NCBI GenBank assembly: GCA_964596375.1
Contig: CAZQTO010000002.1
Location: 1-55,666 of the forward strand
Direction: 5' to 3'
DNA: 55,666 nucleotides
Source of the DNA: UBA1543 sp964596375
Lineage (GTDB): Bacteria; Pseudomonadota; Zetaproteobacteria; Mariprofundales; Mariprofundaceae
Shown here: one piece after another, positions 37,121 through 45,210 of the stretch
Numbering within the stretch: the stretch's first letter is position 1
Layout: each line of letters opens with the position of its first letter
Translations under genes and position numbers: made by a program
The notes under the pieces: generated by a model
Told to the model about the DNA's origin: nothing
Databases searched by the model: none
What the model saw: only the letters and a program-made list of their open reading frames with translations

Positions 37121-38461
37121 ATGAGCTTTAGCTTGCGTAAATTGGGTTTGGTTTTCTTGGTCGTGTTGCTGGCCGGTGGCGGTTTCGTGTTGTGGCAAAG
37201 CGGGTTTACCCAGGCTGTGGCCGCGACCAACTATGAGCAGCTGCAGAAATTCTCCAAAATCATGGAGATGGTCCGCCGTTCCTACGTGGAAGAAGTGGAT
37301 GATGAGGCGCTGATTGATGGCGCCCTTTCCGGCATGTTGAGCAGCCTTGACCCCCATTCGACCTATCTCGACAAGGATATGTACAAGCAAATGCAGGTCG
37401 ACACATCCGGCAAATTCGGCGGCCTGGGTATTGAAATCACGGCAGCTGAGGGTGCTATTCGCATCGTCGCCCCGATTGAGGATACGCCTGCTGACAGGGC
37501 CGGGATTCTGGCTGGCGATTTAATCGTTAAAATCGATGATCAGCTGACCCGCGATATGTCGCTGCCGGAGGCGGTGAAGCTCATGCGCGGCAAACCGGGC
37601 ACGCCCATCGTGCTTACCATTGTGCGCAACGGAGAGCATCAGCCTTTGGAGATTCGCATCGTGCGCGACATCATCAAGGTCAAGTCGGTCAAGAGTGATT
37701 TCGTTGCTCCCGGCTATGCCTATCTGCGCATTACCCAGTTTCAGGAACGCACCGCCGAACTGCTCAAGGCTGATATAGATGCGTTGAAGAAGAAGGCTGG
37801 CGGCACCCTTTACGGTGCAGTGTTGGACTTGCGCAACAACCCGGGCGGCCTGCTGGATCAGGCAGTTGCAGTCTCTGATCTGTTTCTCGAGAAAGGTGGG
37901 ATTGTCAGTACCAAGTCGCGTACCGGACGCAATATGTCTTTTGAGGCAAAAACAGGAGATGAGCTCGATGGCGTGCCGTTGGCCGTGCTGATTAACAATG
38001 GTTCGGCTTCTGCCTCCGAGATTGTTGCCGGGGCCTTGCAGGATAATCACCGGGCCGTGCTTCTCGGCATGCAAAGCTTCGGCAAGGGCTCGGTGCAGTC
38101 GGTGGTGGGTCTGCCCGATGGTTCTGCCATCAAGTTGACCACAGCGCTCTATTACACGCCGAGCGGTCGCTCTATTCAGGCGACCGGCATTGTACCTGAT
38201 GTGATGGTGGAGGAAGTCCGTCTGAGTGCGGTCGAGAAGAAGGATGATGAGAGCAAGGCCAAGCCTGCGCGGGTTTTCGAGCGTGACCTGAAGGGGCATC
38301 TGAACAACGGTGGCAAGTCTGGCGGAAAGGAAAATACGGATACCATGCAGGGAGAGCCGAGTGCAGCCATGCAGCAGCGACTGGGGCAGGATGCCATCTT
38401 GCTGCGTGCGCTTGATTTGCTGCGCGGCGTGCATGCCATTCATGCCATGACGACGCACTGA
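37121..38461 (+). CDS. ctpA: Carboxy-terminal processing protease (S41 family)
   Basis: 446 residues from ATG 37121 (AGGATGG 7 bases upstream); in-frame starts at 37061, 37079 and 37103 are alternatives. It has an N-terminal signal anchor (LGLVFLVVLLAGGGFVLW), a PDZ domain (LGIEITAAEGAIRIVAPIEDTPADRAGI...) and an S41 catalytic core with Ser in NNGSASASEI (about residue 295) and Lys in FGKGSVQS. The C-terminus is polar. CtpA-type proteases act in the periplasm, often controlling murein hydrolases, which fits the upstream envC gene. Confidence 0.95.
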   Translation: MSFSLRKLGLVFLVVLLAGGGFVLWQSGFTQAVAATNYEQLQKFSKIMEMVRRSYVEEVDDEALIDGALSGMLSSLDPHSTYLDKDMYKQMQVDTSGKFGGLGIEITAAEGAIRIVAPIEDTPADRAGILAGDLIVKIDDQLTRDMSLPEAVKLMRGKPGTPIVLTIVRNGEHQPLEIRIVRDIIKVKSVKSDFVAPGYAYLRITQFQERTAELLKADIDALKKKAGGTLYGAVLDLRNNPGGLLDQAVAVSDLFLEKGGIVSTKSRTGRNMSFEAKTGDELDGVPLAVLINNGSASASEIVAGALQDNHRAVLLGMQSFGKGSVQSVVGLPDGSAIKLTTALYYTPSGRSIQATGIVPDVMVEEVRLSAVEKKDDESKAKPARVFERDLKGHLNNGGKSGGKENTDTMQGEPSAAMQQRLGQDAILLRALDLLRGVHAIHAMTTH

Positions 38462-38490
38462 ACAAAGCAAGCAGACAGCAGGGTTAAAGA

Positions 38491-39414
38491 ATGAGTCGCC
38501 GTTCGCGCCCGGCATGGGTGTATGTATTGCTGACATCACTGCTTGCTGTGTTGCTGCTGACGCTCTGGTTGGGCGAGGATAGCGGAAATAAGCAAGTTAT
38601 CTCGCCGCAAGCGACGCCCCCTGATGTGGTGTTCGAGGAATTCGCGCTTCATGATGCTGAGCCATCGAAGCCTTTAGCCAGGGAAAAAATGAAATTGCCG
38701 ATCATGCCCGGGAAGCATGGCGGCATTGCCCTGATTCTTGATGATGTGGGCTACGATCTTCCAGCCTTGCGTCGGGCGCTGGCCTTCAATCTCCCCATGG
38801 CGATTGCCATCCTGCCCAATGCTCCTCATGCGGCCGAGGCTGCGCAACTGGCTCATAAAGCGGGCTATCCGGTGATGCTGCATATGCCGATGGAGCCTGC
38901 CAATGCGCACTATCGGCAACAGATGGATAGCTCTTTCATACGCGTCGGGATGCCACGCGAAGAAGTTCGCCGGCTGATGGCCGAGGCGCTTGCCAAGGTG
39001 CCGTATGTTGAGGGTGTGAATAATCATATGGGCTCAGGGCTGACAGCGCTGGAGGAGCCGATGCGCTGGGTGATGGAGGTATGCAGCGAGCGGAATCTCT
39101 TTTTTATCGATTCGCGTACCAATAAGGATACAGTTGCGGCCCGAATAGCCAGTGATAGCGGCTTGCGCTGGGGTGAGCGGCGCGTCTTTCTGGATGACAG
39201 CGTGGAGATCGAGCTGTTGAAAAAATCATGGCGGAAAACCAGAGCAAGATTGGCAAAAGACGGGTTTGTTATTGTGATTGCCCATCCGCACAGGGAAACA
39301 CTGGATTTTTTACAGCAGGCGGTGACTGCTGAGGACAGAGCAGCCATGGTGCCGCTCAATAGCGTGCTGTTTCCTGCCGTCAGGCATGGTCAAGCAACAG
39401 CTTCCAAGGATTGA
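38491..39414 (+). CDS. Divergent polysaccharide deacetylase family protein (YibQ-like)
   Basis: 307 residues. An N-terminal membrane anchor (about 10-27) precedes a periplasmic domain with GGIALILDDVGYDLPALRRAL, LPMAIAILPNAPHA, YPVMLHMPMEP and NNHMGSGLTA, the hallmark of this family. In E. coli yibQ also follows envC, so the order envC-ctpA-yibQ is partly conserved. The enzymatic substrate is not known; a role in polysaccharide or murein trimming is assumed from the fold. Confidence 0.9.
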   Translation: MSRRSRPAWVYVLLTSLLAVLLLTLWLGEDSGNKQVISPQATPPDVVFEEFALHDAEPSKPLAREKMKLPIMPGKHGGIALILDDVGYDLPALRRALAFNLPMAIAILPNAPHAAEAAQLAHKAGYPVMLHMPMEPANAHYRQQMDSSFIRVGMPREEVRRLMAEALAKVPYVEGVNNHMGSGLTALEEPMRWVMEVCSERNLFFIDSRTNKDTVAARIASDSGLRWGERRVFLDDSVEIELLKKSWRKTRARLAKDGFVIVIAHPHRETLDFLQQAVTAEDRAAMVPLNSVLFPAVRHGQATASKD

Positions 39415-39500
39415 GCCGCTTTTGGATAGCCGGTGTTTGACTGTCCCGTCTGTGGCGGGGAGTATTGTGCAATGCCGCATGTGACAAGAGGTATAAGGCT

Positions 39501-40856
39501 TTGATTCAGAAAGAATTTCATACTGTGTTGATACCAATTCGGTTGCGCTGCATCTGCGCCATGCTGGGTTGTATGTTGCTGCTCATGCCGGCCACGGCAA
39601 GCATTGCGGGGCCGGTTGCTCCGGCAGCGCTCGAGGAAGGTAAGCGTGCCCTGCAACTGTTGGACAGTGTTGATGAACCATTGGTTCGAGATATGCCGCC
39701 GATTGACCTGGCGATTCTGAAGGCTGCAGGGGCCTTGCGTGTCGGCGAGCCTGAGCAGGCTATTTCAACCCTGCAGGAAGCGCGCAAGAAGGACAGCGCG
39801 CTTCTTGATGATCCCTTGGCGGCGATGATTGAGGCAGAGGCTTACCGGCGCTCCGCCATTCGCGCCGTGGCTCGTGCCGGTGATTATGCGCGCGGCCTGA
39901 GTAATGAGGAGCAGCAACTGCAGGGTGCGGATCTTTCGCAGGGCATGGCTGAAGCTGATCAGCGGCTGCGAGCCTTCATCGATCGTATCGATGGCATCGC
40001 CGGTGTACCGCTTGCCTTGCTGGATGTCGGCAGTGATATAAAAAACGTGTTTCTGGTCGACAAGGGACGCTCGCGGATGTTCGTATACGAACGTGATGCG
40101 GCAGGCGATTGGCAGCGCATTTCGGATGAATATGTGGTCACTGGTGCGAAGGCCGGGGATAAGTTGATAGCCGGCGATAAACGCACTCCGAACGGTGTGT
40201 ACCGTTTTGTGCAGAAGCTCAGCGGAAGTAAGCTGGACGATCGCTACGGGCCGGCGGCCTTTCCCATCGATTACCCGAATGAAATAGATAAGTTGAATCA
40301 CAAGAATGGCGGGGGTATCTGGATGCATGGTTATCCGTCCGGTGTAGACCGTCGTCCGCCGCGCGACACCAAGGGCTGTTTCGCTCTGCCCAATGAGCGT
40401 CTGCTGGCCATGGCAGAGCATGTGCACCTGGGGCAAAGCTGGGTGGTGGTTGGCGAGCATTTTGTTTTTGGCGAGGCGCAAGCAAGACAGGCCCTGCGCG
40501 ATGATGTGCTGGCCTCGCTCAAGGCATGGAGCAGAGATTGGGCTTCGCGCAACAGTGATGCATACCTTGCCCATTATCACCCGAAGTTCCAAAGTGAAAC
40601 GCGGGATTTGGCTGCATGGTCGGCCTATAAACGGCGTGTAAATGCCGCCAAGAGCTTTATTCATGTGTCACTGGATGACTTCACCCTGATACGGGTGCCT
40701 GATCCTGTTGGCTTTAACGAAATGGTCGTCGCCGAGTTCAACCAGGACTACGTGTCGGACAATTTTGCCGATATAAGCCGCAAAAGGCTTTATCTGGTTC
40801 GCGACCACAAGTCCGAGGCGTGGCGCATCCTGATTGAGAAGGTTGTGGCAAAGTGA
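39501..40856 (+). CDS. L,D-transpeptidase (YkuD fold) with C-terminal NTF2-like domain, Cds6-like
   Basis: About 451 residues if TTG 39501 is the start (AAGAGG 9 bases upstream); TTG 39465 and GTG 39525 are in frame. A signal peptide (MLGCMLLLMPATASIAG) is followed by a helical region and a YkuD domain with GIWMHGYPSG and the catalytic Cys in DTKGCFALPN. The usual S-x-G-C-x-R reads T-K-G-C-F-A here. The last ~120 residues (LKAWSRDWASRNSDAYLAHYHPKF...) form an NTF2/SnoaL-like domain. It probably acts on periplasmic murein: crosslinking, or attaching or releasing ligands. Confidence 0.87.
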   Translation: MIQKEFHTVLIPIRLRCICAMLGCMLLLMPATASIAGPVAPAALEEGKRALQLLDSVDEPLVRDMPPIDLAILKAAGALRVGEPEQAISTLQEARKKDSALLDDPLAAMIEAEAYRRSAIRAVARAGDYARGLSNEEQQLQGADLSQGMAEADQRLRAFIDRIDGIAGVPLALLDVGSDIKNVFLVDKGRSRMFVYERDAAGDWQRISDEYVVTGAKAGDKLIAGDKRTPNGVYRFVQKLSGSKLDDRYGPAAFPIDYPNEIDKLNHKNGGGIWMHGYPSGVDRRPPRDTKGCFALPNERLLAMAEHVHLGQSWVVVGEHFVFGEAQARQALRDDVLASLKAWSRDWASRNSDAYLAHYHPKFQSETRDLAAWSAYKRRVNAAKSFIHVSLDDFTLIRVPDPVGFNEMVVAEFNQDYVSDNFADISRKRLYLVRDHKSEAWRILIEKVVAK

Positions 40857-40862
40857 TGTCTA

Positions 40863-41975
40863 ATGGCATCTGACGAAAAGCCTGCTTCCGGCGTTAAGGA
40901 TCACGCCACAAGGCGGGTGCATCAACTGGCCGAGGAAAACAGGCAGTTGCGACAGTATGTTGCTGAGGTCATGGAGCGTCTGCGCGAGAACGAGCGCTTG
41001 TTCGCCCGGCTGTTCGATCTGGAATCGAAGGTGCTGGCCTCTTCCGATCCCGAGGACCTTTGTTTTGCCTTGTTGCGCGGTCTGCGCAGCAATTTCGATC
41101 TCGATATGGTGCGATTCTGGTTTTCCCGGTCCAGTTTTATCGGTGGGCGGCAGATGGATGGTGTGTCCGAACGCGATCTTGTGTGGCTTGAAAAGGGCGA
41201 AATCGAGCGTATGGGACTGGACCAGAAGCATGTCTGGCTGATGCAGCTTAGCGACAAGAAGGGTTTCGACTGGCTGGAGGGGCGCGATCATCATCTGGCC
41301 TCCATGGCGCTGCTGGTGCTGGGCGATTTGCAGCATCCTTTCGGGGTTCTGGGGCTGGGTTCTGTGGATGGCGAGCGCTTTCAGCCGGGCAAAAGTGCTG
41401 ATTTTCTGCAGCACCTTGCGCAGGTAGTTGGTTTGTCGCTGGAGAATGCCGTTTCACGCGAGCGCCTGGCAAGGTTGGCCATTACAGATTCCCTGACCGG
41501 CAGTCATAATCGCCGTTTTCTGCAGCCGCACAGTCATCAGCCACTATCCAAATGGTTCGGTACCGGGGTTGATGTCTGTTGCCTTTATATTGATGTGGAT
41601 GATTTCAAATCGATCAATGAGCGCTTCGGGAATGAGGCTGGCGACGATGTGCTGAGTCAGCTTGCTTCCACGCTTGATGGCGTTGCTCGTGCGCAGGATC
41701 CGCTGATTCGCATGGGTGGCGATGAGTTCGCACTGTTATTGCCGGGATGCCCTTTACACAAGGCGCAAGAGATCGCCGGCAAACTGATACAAGCCTGCAA
41801 TGCCATCGAGACGCATGATCAGCGAATCAGCGTCAGTGCCGGCCTTGCTTCGGCATCCGCGGGAGAAGAAAAGCGGGTCAAGGATTTGATCACTGATGCC
41901 GACGAGGCCATGTATGTGGCCAAGGCCCTGGGAGGCGGACGCTTTGAGCTGGCCGGGCAAGCTGCCAATTCATGA
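40863..41975 (+). CDS. DUF484-GGDEF fusion: probable diguanylate cyclase
   Basis: 370 residues. The first ~200 residues contain a coiled-coil start (VHQLAEENRQLRQYVAEVMERLRENERLF) and a GAF-like module as in DUF484 proteins. The C-terminal half is a GGDEF domain with an intact GGDEF (285-289) and an RxxD inhibitory site five residues earlier (RAQD, 276-279), so it should make c-di-GMP with product feedback. In gammaproteobacteria a stand-alone DUF484 gene lies directly upstream of xerC. Here the same position carries a fused cyclase, ending right where xerC starts. No signal peptide is seen; cytoplasmic. Confidence 0.88.
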   Translation: MASDEKPASGVKDHATRRVHQLAEENRQLRQYVAEVMERLRENERLFARLFDLESKVLASSDPEDLCFALLRGLRSNFDLDMVRFWFSRSSFIGGRQMDGVSERDLVWLEKGEIERMGLDQKHVWLMQLSDKKGFDWLEGRDHHLASMALLVLGDLQHPFGVLGLGSVDGERFQPGKSADFLQHLAQVVGLSLENAVSRERLARLAITDSLTGSHNRRFLQPHSHQPLSKWFGTGVDVCCLYIDVDDFKSINERFGNEAGDDVLSQLASTLDGVARAQDPLIRMGGDEFALLLPGCPLHKAQEIAGKLIQACNAIETHDQRISVSAGLASASAGEEKRVKDLITDADEAMYVAKALGGGRFELAGQAANS

Positions 41976-42857
41976 ATGAGACTTTCTGAAGCTATTGTCG
42001 CGTTTCTTAAGCAGATGCGAGATGTTCGTCTTGCCTCACCCCATACAGTGGATGCCTACCGTCGCGATCTGAAGAATTTTATTGCCCAGAGCGGGGAAAT
42101 GGCGCTGGTTGATGTGCAGCGCAGGCATGTGCAGGACTGGCTTGTGGCCCAACATGCAGCCGGACGTGCTCCCGCCAGTCTGGCCCGCAGGCTCTCGGCA
42201 CTGCGCAGCATGTTTGATGCTGCCGTGCGGGCCGGTTGGTGCACAGTCAATCCGACCGATGGTATGACGCCGCCAAAACAGTCCAAGCGCCTGCCTCGCA
42301 CCCTGTCGGCCGAGCAAACTTCATTATTGATGCAGCCTACCGATGCGATAAGCGATTTGCGCGATGCGGCGCTACTGGCTGTGATGTACGGCTGCGGCCT
42401 GCGGGTTTCCGAGGCTGTAGGTCTGGATTTGGTCGATCTCGATATGCAGTCCGCCGAGATGCGCGTGCACGGCAAGGGTGGCAAGGAACGTATTTCCCCG
42501 ATGCCCGAAGGCGTATGCCGGTTGATGGGCGAGTATCTGGAGATTCGTCTGGCAAATGCCGACATGCATCAGCAGGCACTGTTTCTCAACCGGACAGGAG
42601 GGCGGCTTTCCCCGCGCAGTGTGCAACGCATGCTCAAACAAAGAGCGCTGGCGACCGGCGCCGATACAACATTAACACCACATCGTCTGCGTCATTCATT
42701 TGCTACCCATTTACTGGCCGGAGGCGTCGATCTGCGCGCCATTCAGGAATTGCTCGGGCACGCCTCGCTGTCCACCACTGAGCGCTACACCCATCTGGAT
42801 ATCGACAGGCTTAGCGGTATTTACGACGCAGCCCACCCGCGGGCCAGAAAGCACTGA
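41976..42857 (+). CDS. xerC: Tyrosine recombinase XerC
   Basis: 293 residues. An N-terminal SAM-like core-binding domain (1 to about 90) is followed by the catalytic domain with Arg143 (GCGLRVSEA), a Lys in GKGGKERISP, HRLRHSFATHLL, the LGHAS His and nucleophile Tyr271 (TTERYTH). With XerD it resolves chromosome dimers at dif. The start ATG directly follows the stop of the GGDEF gene, suggesting coupling. Confidence 0.93.
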   Translation: MRLSEAIVAFLKQMRDVRLASPHTVDAYRRDLKNFIAQSGEMALVDVQRRHVQDWLVAQHAAGRAPASLARRLSALRSMFDAAVRAGWCTVNPTDGMTPPKQSKRLPRTLSAEQTSLLMQPTDAISDLRDAALLAVMYGCGLRVSEAVGLDLVDLDMQSAEMRVHGKGGKERISPMPEGVCRLMGEYLEIRLANADMHQQALFLNRTGGRLSPRSVQRMLKQRALATGADTTLTPHRLRHSFATHLLAGGVDLRAIQELLGHASLSTTERYTHLDIDRLSGIYDAAHPRARKH

Positions 42858-42886
42858 GCGATTAAATTTCGAAAGAAGGGTTGTAA

Positions 42887-43207
42887 TTGCTTGTGGAATC
42901 AGTGACTTGCAAAGGGCATGTGCTCGTCTTCACTCAAAATGAAGCTGGCTTCCCGGAGGTTGGGGTCGGCATGGGAATTACGGTAGGGCTGGTCAAGGGC
43001 ATCATGCACACGGTGGGTCGCACCGTGGTAGGGGTGGTGGAATTGGTCACCTTCTTTATTCCAAGCAAGGAATTTATAGAGCCGCGTTATGTTTGGGAGC
43101 CTTTTGAAAAGGATACCACGTACGGATCAAAGAAGCGCTGTCCAGGGATAGTGAGTGGCGGGGCAGGTCCCGGTCATTTTTTTATTTTGCCGTGCTTGGG
43201 CTGGTAA
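42887..43207 (+). pseudogene. Truncated TIGR04073-like (exosortase-associated family) coding remnant
   Basis: The frame reads GLVKGIMHTVGRTVVGVVELVTFFIPSKEFIEPRYVWEPFEKDTTYGS, which resembles the conserved C-terminal half of small secreted TIGR04073-family proteins (recalled, not searched). No signal peptide precedes it. The ~40 residues before it, from a TTG, do not look like the family's N-terminus. After TTYGS the frame continues into unrelated residues and overlaps the rnhA end. I read it as a decayed gene in the 324-bp gap between xerC and rnhA. A real short protein is possible. Confidence 0.4.
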
Positions 43208-43634
43208 TCCCGCGTCGTGCCAGTTCATCGGCGCGTTCGTTCTCCTCGTGGCCTGAGTGCCCCTTGACCCATTGCCAGCGCACCTCATGCCCGGCTGAAA
43301 GCTTGTCCAGCTCCTCCCAAAGGTCTTGATTGGATACTGGTTTCTTGGCGGCATTCTTCCAGCCGTTTTTCTTCCAGGCGTGAATCCATTCCGTCATGCC
43401 CTGCACGACGTATTTCGAATCGGAATGAATGGTGATGGCACAGTGTTTTTTCAGGGCGCGCAGTGCTTCGATAGCAGCCTTGATTTCCATGCGCTGGTTG
43501 GTGGTATGCCCCTCGCCGCCGAACAGTTCTCTTTCATGCCCGCCCATGCGCAGCAGTACTCCCCACCCACCTGGCCCCGGATTGCCGGAGCAGGCGCCAT
43601 CGGTAAAGGCTTCGACCACTGGTTTTTTACTCAT
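43182..43634 (-). CDS. rnhA: Ribonuclease HI
   Basis: 150 residues from ATG 43634; the frame stays open upstream but MSKKPVVEAFTDG is the natural N-terminus. The catalytic carboxylates lie in FTDGACSGNPG (Asp12), QRMEIKAA, HSDSKYVVQG and ENERADELA, with the HSGHEENE loop His. It degrades RNA in RNA-DNA hybrids. It is convergent with the remnant downstream of xerC. Confidence 0.96.
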   Translation of the reverse strand: MSKKPVVEAFTDGACSGNPGPGGWGVLLRMGGHERELFGGEGHTTNQRMEIKAAIEALRALKKHCAITIHSDSKYVVQGMTEWIHAWKKNGWKNAAKKPVSNQDLWEELDKLSAGHEVRWQWVKGHSGHEENERADELARRGITSPSTAK

Positions 43635-43767
43635 GCGCCGATTGTGACGGCAAGGACGGTTGAAAGCCACCTCATCCGAGCATATGGGCGCCATTCACTT
43701 TTTTTTCATGTTAGATGAATACGTTGACTCAGATTTTTCGATCTGAACTGAATTCTGGAGGATGTGC

Positions 43768-44370
43768 ATGCCATGGAAATCTACACTTGGAGTAATGCTG
43801 CTTTGCTCCGCCGGAATGGTTTTGATGGCTGATCCGGTTGTGGCGGGAGAGCAGAAGGCAACCTTTGCCGGCGGCTGTTTCTGGTGTGTTGAGCACCCTT
43901 ACGATCATCACAAGGGTGTATTGGCAGCTGTCTCCGGTTATACCGGTGGGCTGCAGCCGAACCCTTCCTACGAGCAGGTCTCGGCGGGTGGTACCGGCCA
44001 CGCTGAAGCGGTAGAGATCACCTTTGATCCGCAGAAAACCTCGTATGCAGAACTGCTCGATACCTTCTGGAAGCAGATTGATCCTACCGATGATGGCGGG
44101 CAGTTTGCCGATCGCGGCAGTCAGTACCGCCCTGTGATTTTCTATCATGATGGTGAGCAAAAACGATTGGCCGAAGTGTCGCGCGATGCCTTGTTTGCCT
44201 CCGGCCGCTTTGAGCGACCGATCGTTGTGGATATCGTGCCGGCCTCCACCTTTTATCCGGCAGAGGACTATCATCAGAACTACGCCGACAAGAATCCAAT
44301 CCGTTATCGTTACTACCGCTACAATTCCGGTCGCGACCAGTTTCTGGAGCGCATCTGGGGCAATAAGTAG
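43768..44370 (+). CDS. msrA: Peptide methionine-S-sulfoxide reductase MsrA, exported
   Basis: 200 residues from ATG 43768 (GGAGG 6 bases upstream; ATG 43762 is too close to it). An N-terminal signal peptide (1 to about 27, LGVMLLCSAGMVLMADPVVAG) precedes the MsrA domain with GCFWC (catalytic Cys37) and YHQNYADKNPIRYRYYR. It reduces Met-S-sulfoxide; the signal suggests a periplasmic enzyme. No MsrB gene is adjacent, and the electron donor is unknown. Confidence 0.93.
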   Translation: MPWKSTLGVMLLCSAGMVLMADPVVAGEQKATFAGGCFWCVEHPYDHHKGVLAAVSGYTGGLQPNPSYEQVSAGGTGHAEAVEITFDPQKTSYAELLDTFWKQIDPTDDGGQFADRGSQYRPVIFYHDGEQKRLAEVSRDALFASGRFERPIVVDIVPASTFYPAEDYHQNYADKNPIRYRYYRYNSGRDQFLERIWGNK

Positions 44371-44628
44371 CCTATTCGCAAGCATCCTGCGTATAGCAGG
44401 AACGACGTTTCGGTGGATTGCACTACACTCTGTTTTCGCCCTCTCTTGTTCATGGATTTTATATGTGGCGGTATAAGCCAAGCGCCGAACAGTGGGCAGA
44501 TTGACAATCATCGCTTTACATTCGGGAAATACAGTCTAAAAAAGAAGTACGACTCGCCAATGACAGGAAGGATGAGTGCGCGCTGTTTGCGAAGCTGAGC
44601 AAGCAGACAATGAACGAAGGAGGAAGTG

Positions 44629-45132
44629 ATGAAGACGATGTTTAAGATGATGATGGTTACGGTGTTGGCGATGGCCTTTCCTTTGATGGCTGCGGCAGAA
44701 GATCAAACCACCAAGGGAACCAAGCTGGGTAAGCTGGAATGCCAGACGGTGGCCGGCTCAGGCACCAATCTGTTGATTCACTCTACAGTCGATGTGGCCT
44801 GCACCTTCACCTCGACAGCTGGTGAAAGCGAGCATTACAAGGGTGAGACAGGCGTCGGTCTGGGTGTTGATCTGACCTTTGATAAGGAGTCGAATTTTGT
44901 CTTTGCAGTGATGGCTGCAGACTTCAAAAAGGGTTCATATAAATTTGCCGGCAAGTATTTCGGTGCAGGTGCAGATGTCACCGTCGGTCGTGGTATTGGT
45001 GCCGGGGTGCTGATCGGTGGCAGCAAGAAAAGTGTGTCTCTGGAGCCGATTGGACTGAGTGCAACCAAGGGTGCAGGTGTCAGCGGCGGTTTGACCTACC
45101 TCTATTTGGAGCCGGACATGACCGCGGACTGA
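44629..45132 (+). CDS. DUF992-family secreted protein
   Basis: 167 residues from ATG 44629, with a strong AAGGAGG at 44616-44622. The signal peptide is about 22 residues (MMMVTVLAMAFPLMAAAED). The mature protein has the DUF992 pattern: GKLEC, a VACTF Cys ~22 residues later, GVGLGVDLTFDK, FAGKYFGAGADVTVGRGIGAGVLIGGS and a final LEP(I)GLSA. The two Cys may form a disulfide. Function is unknown; periplasmic or outer-membrane-associated. It is monocistronic, followed by a terminator. The 258 bp before it show no other gene. Confidence 0.85.
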   Translation: MKTMFKMMMVTVLAMAFPLMAAAEDQTTKGTKLGKLECQTVAGSGTNLLIHSTVDVACTFTSTAGESEHYKGETGVGLGVDLTFDKESNFVFAVMAADFKKGSYKFAGKYFGAGADVTVGRGIGAGVLIGGSKKSVSLEPIGLSATKGAGVSGGLTYLYLEPDMTAD

Positions 45133-45151
45133 TTGAGCCTCGTTTGAAGAT

Positions 45152-45179
45152 AAAGGGGCCGGTTATCCGGCCCCTTTAT
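45152..45179. terminator. Bidirectional terminator between the DUF992 gene and ilvE
   Basis: An 11-bp perfect stem (AAAGGGGCCGG with CCGGCCCCTTT) closes a TTAT loop. The A-flank on one side and T-flank on the other serve both converging genes. Confidence 0.9.
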
Positions 45180-45210
45180 TATTCAGCAAATGATGCCTGG
45201 CTGATGCCGT

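Noticed and set aside
43724..43746. Promoter plus operator before msrA (TTGACT and a TCAGAT/ATCTGA hairpin)
   Set aside because: No acceptable -10 box lies at the right spacing, and the 6-bp stem is too short to call.
44386..44400. Terminator hairpin after msrA (CCTGC/GCAGG)
   Set aside because: A 5-bp stem and no T-run; not distinguishable from chance.
44413..44598. Small 61-codon frame in the gap before the DUF992 gene
   Set aside because: No ribosome-binding site or recognisable features; probably untranslated leader.
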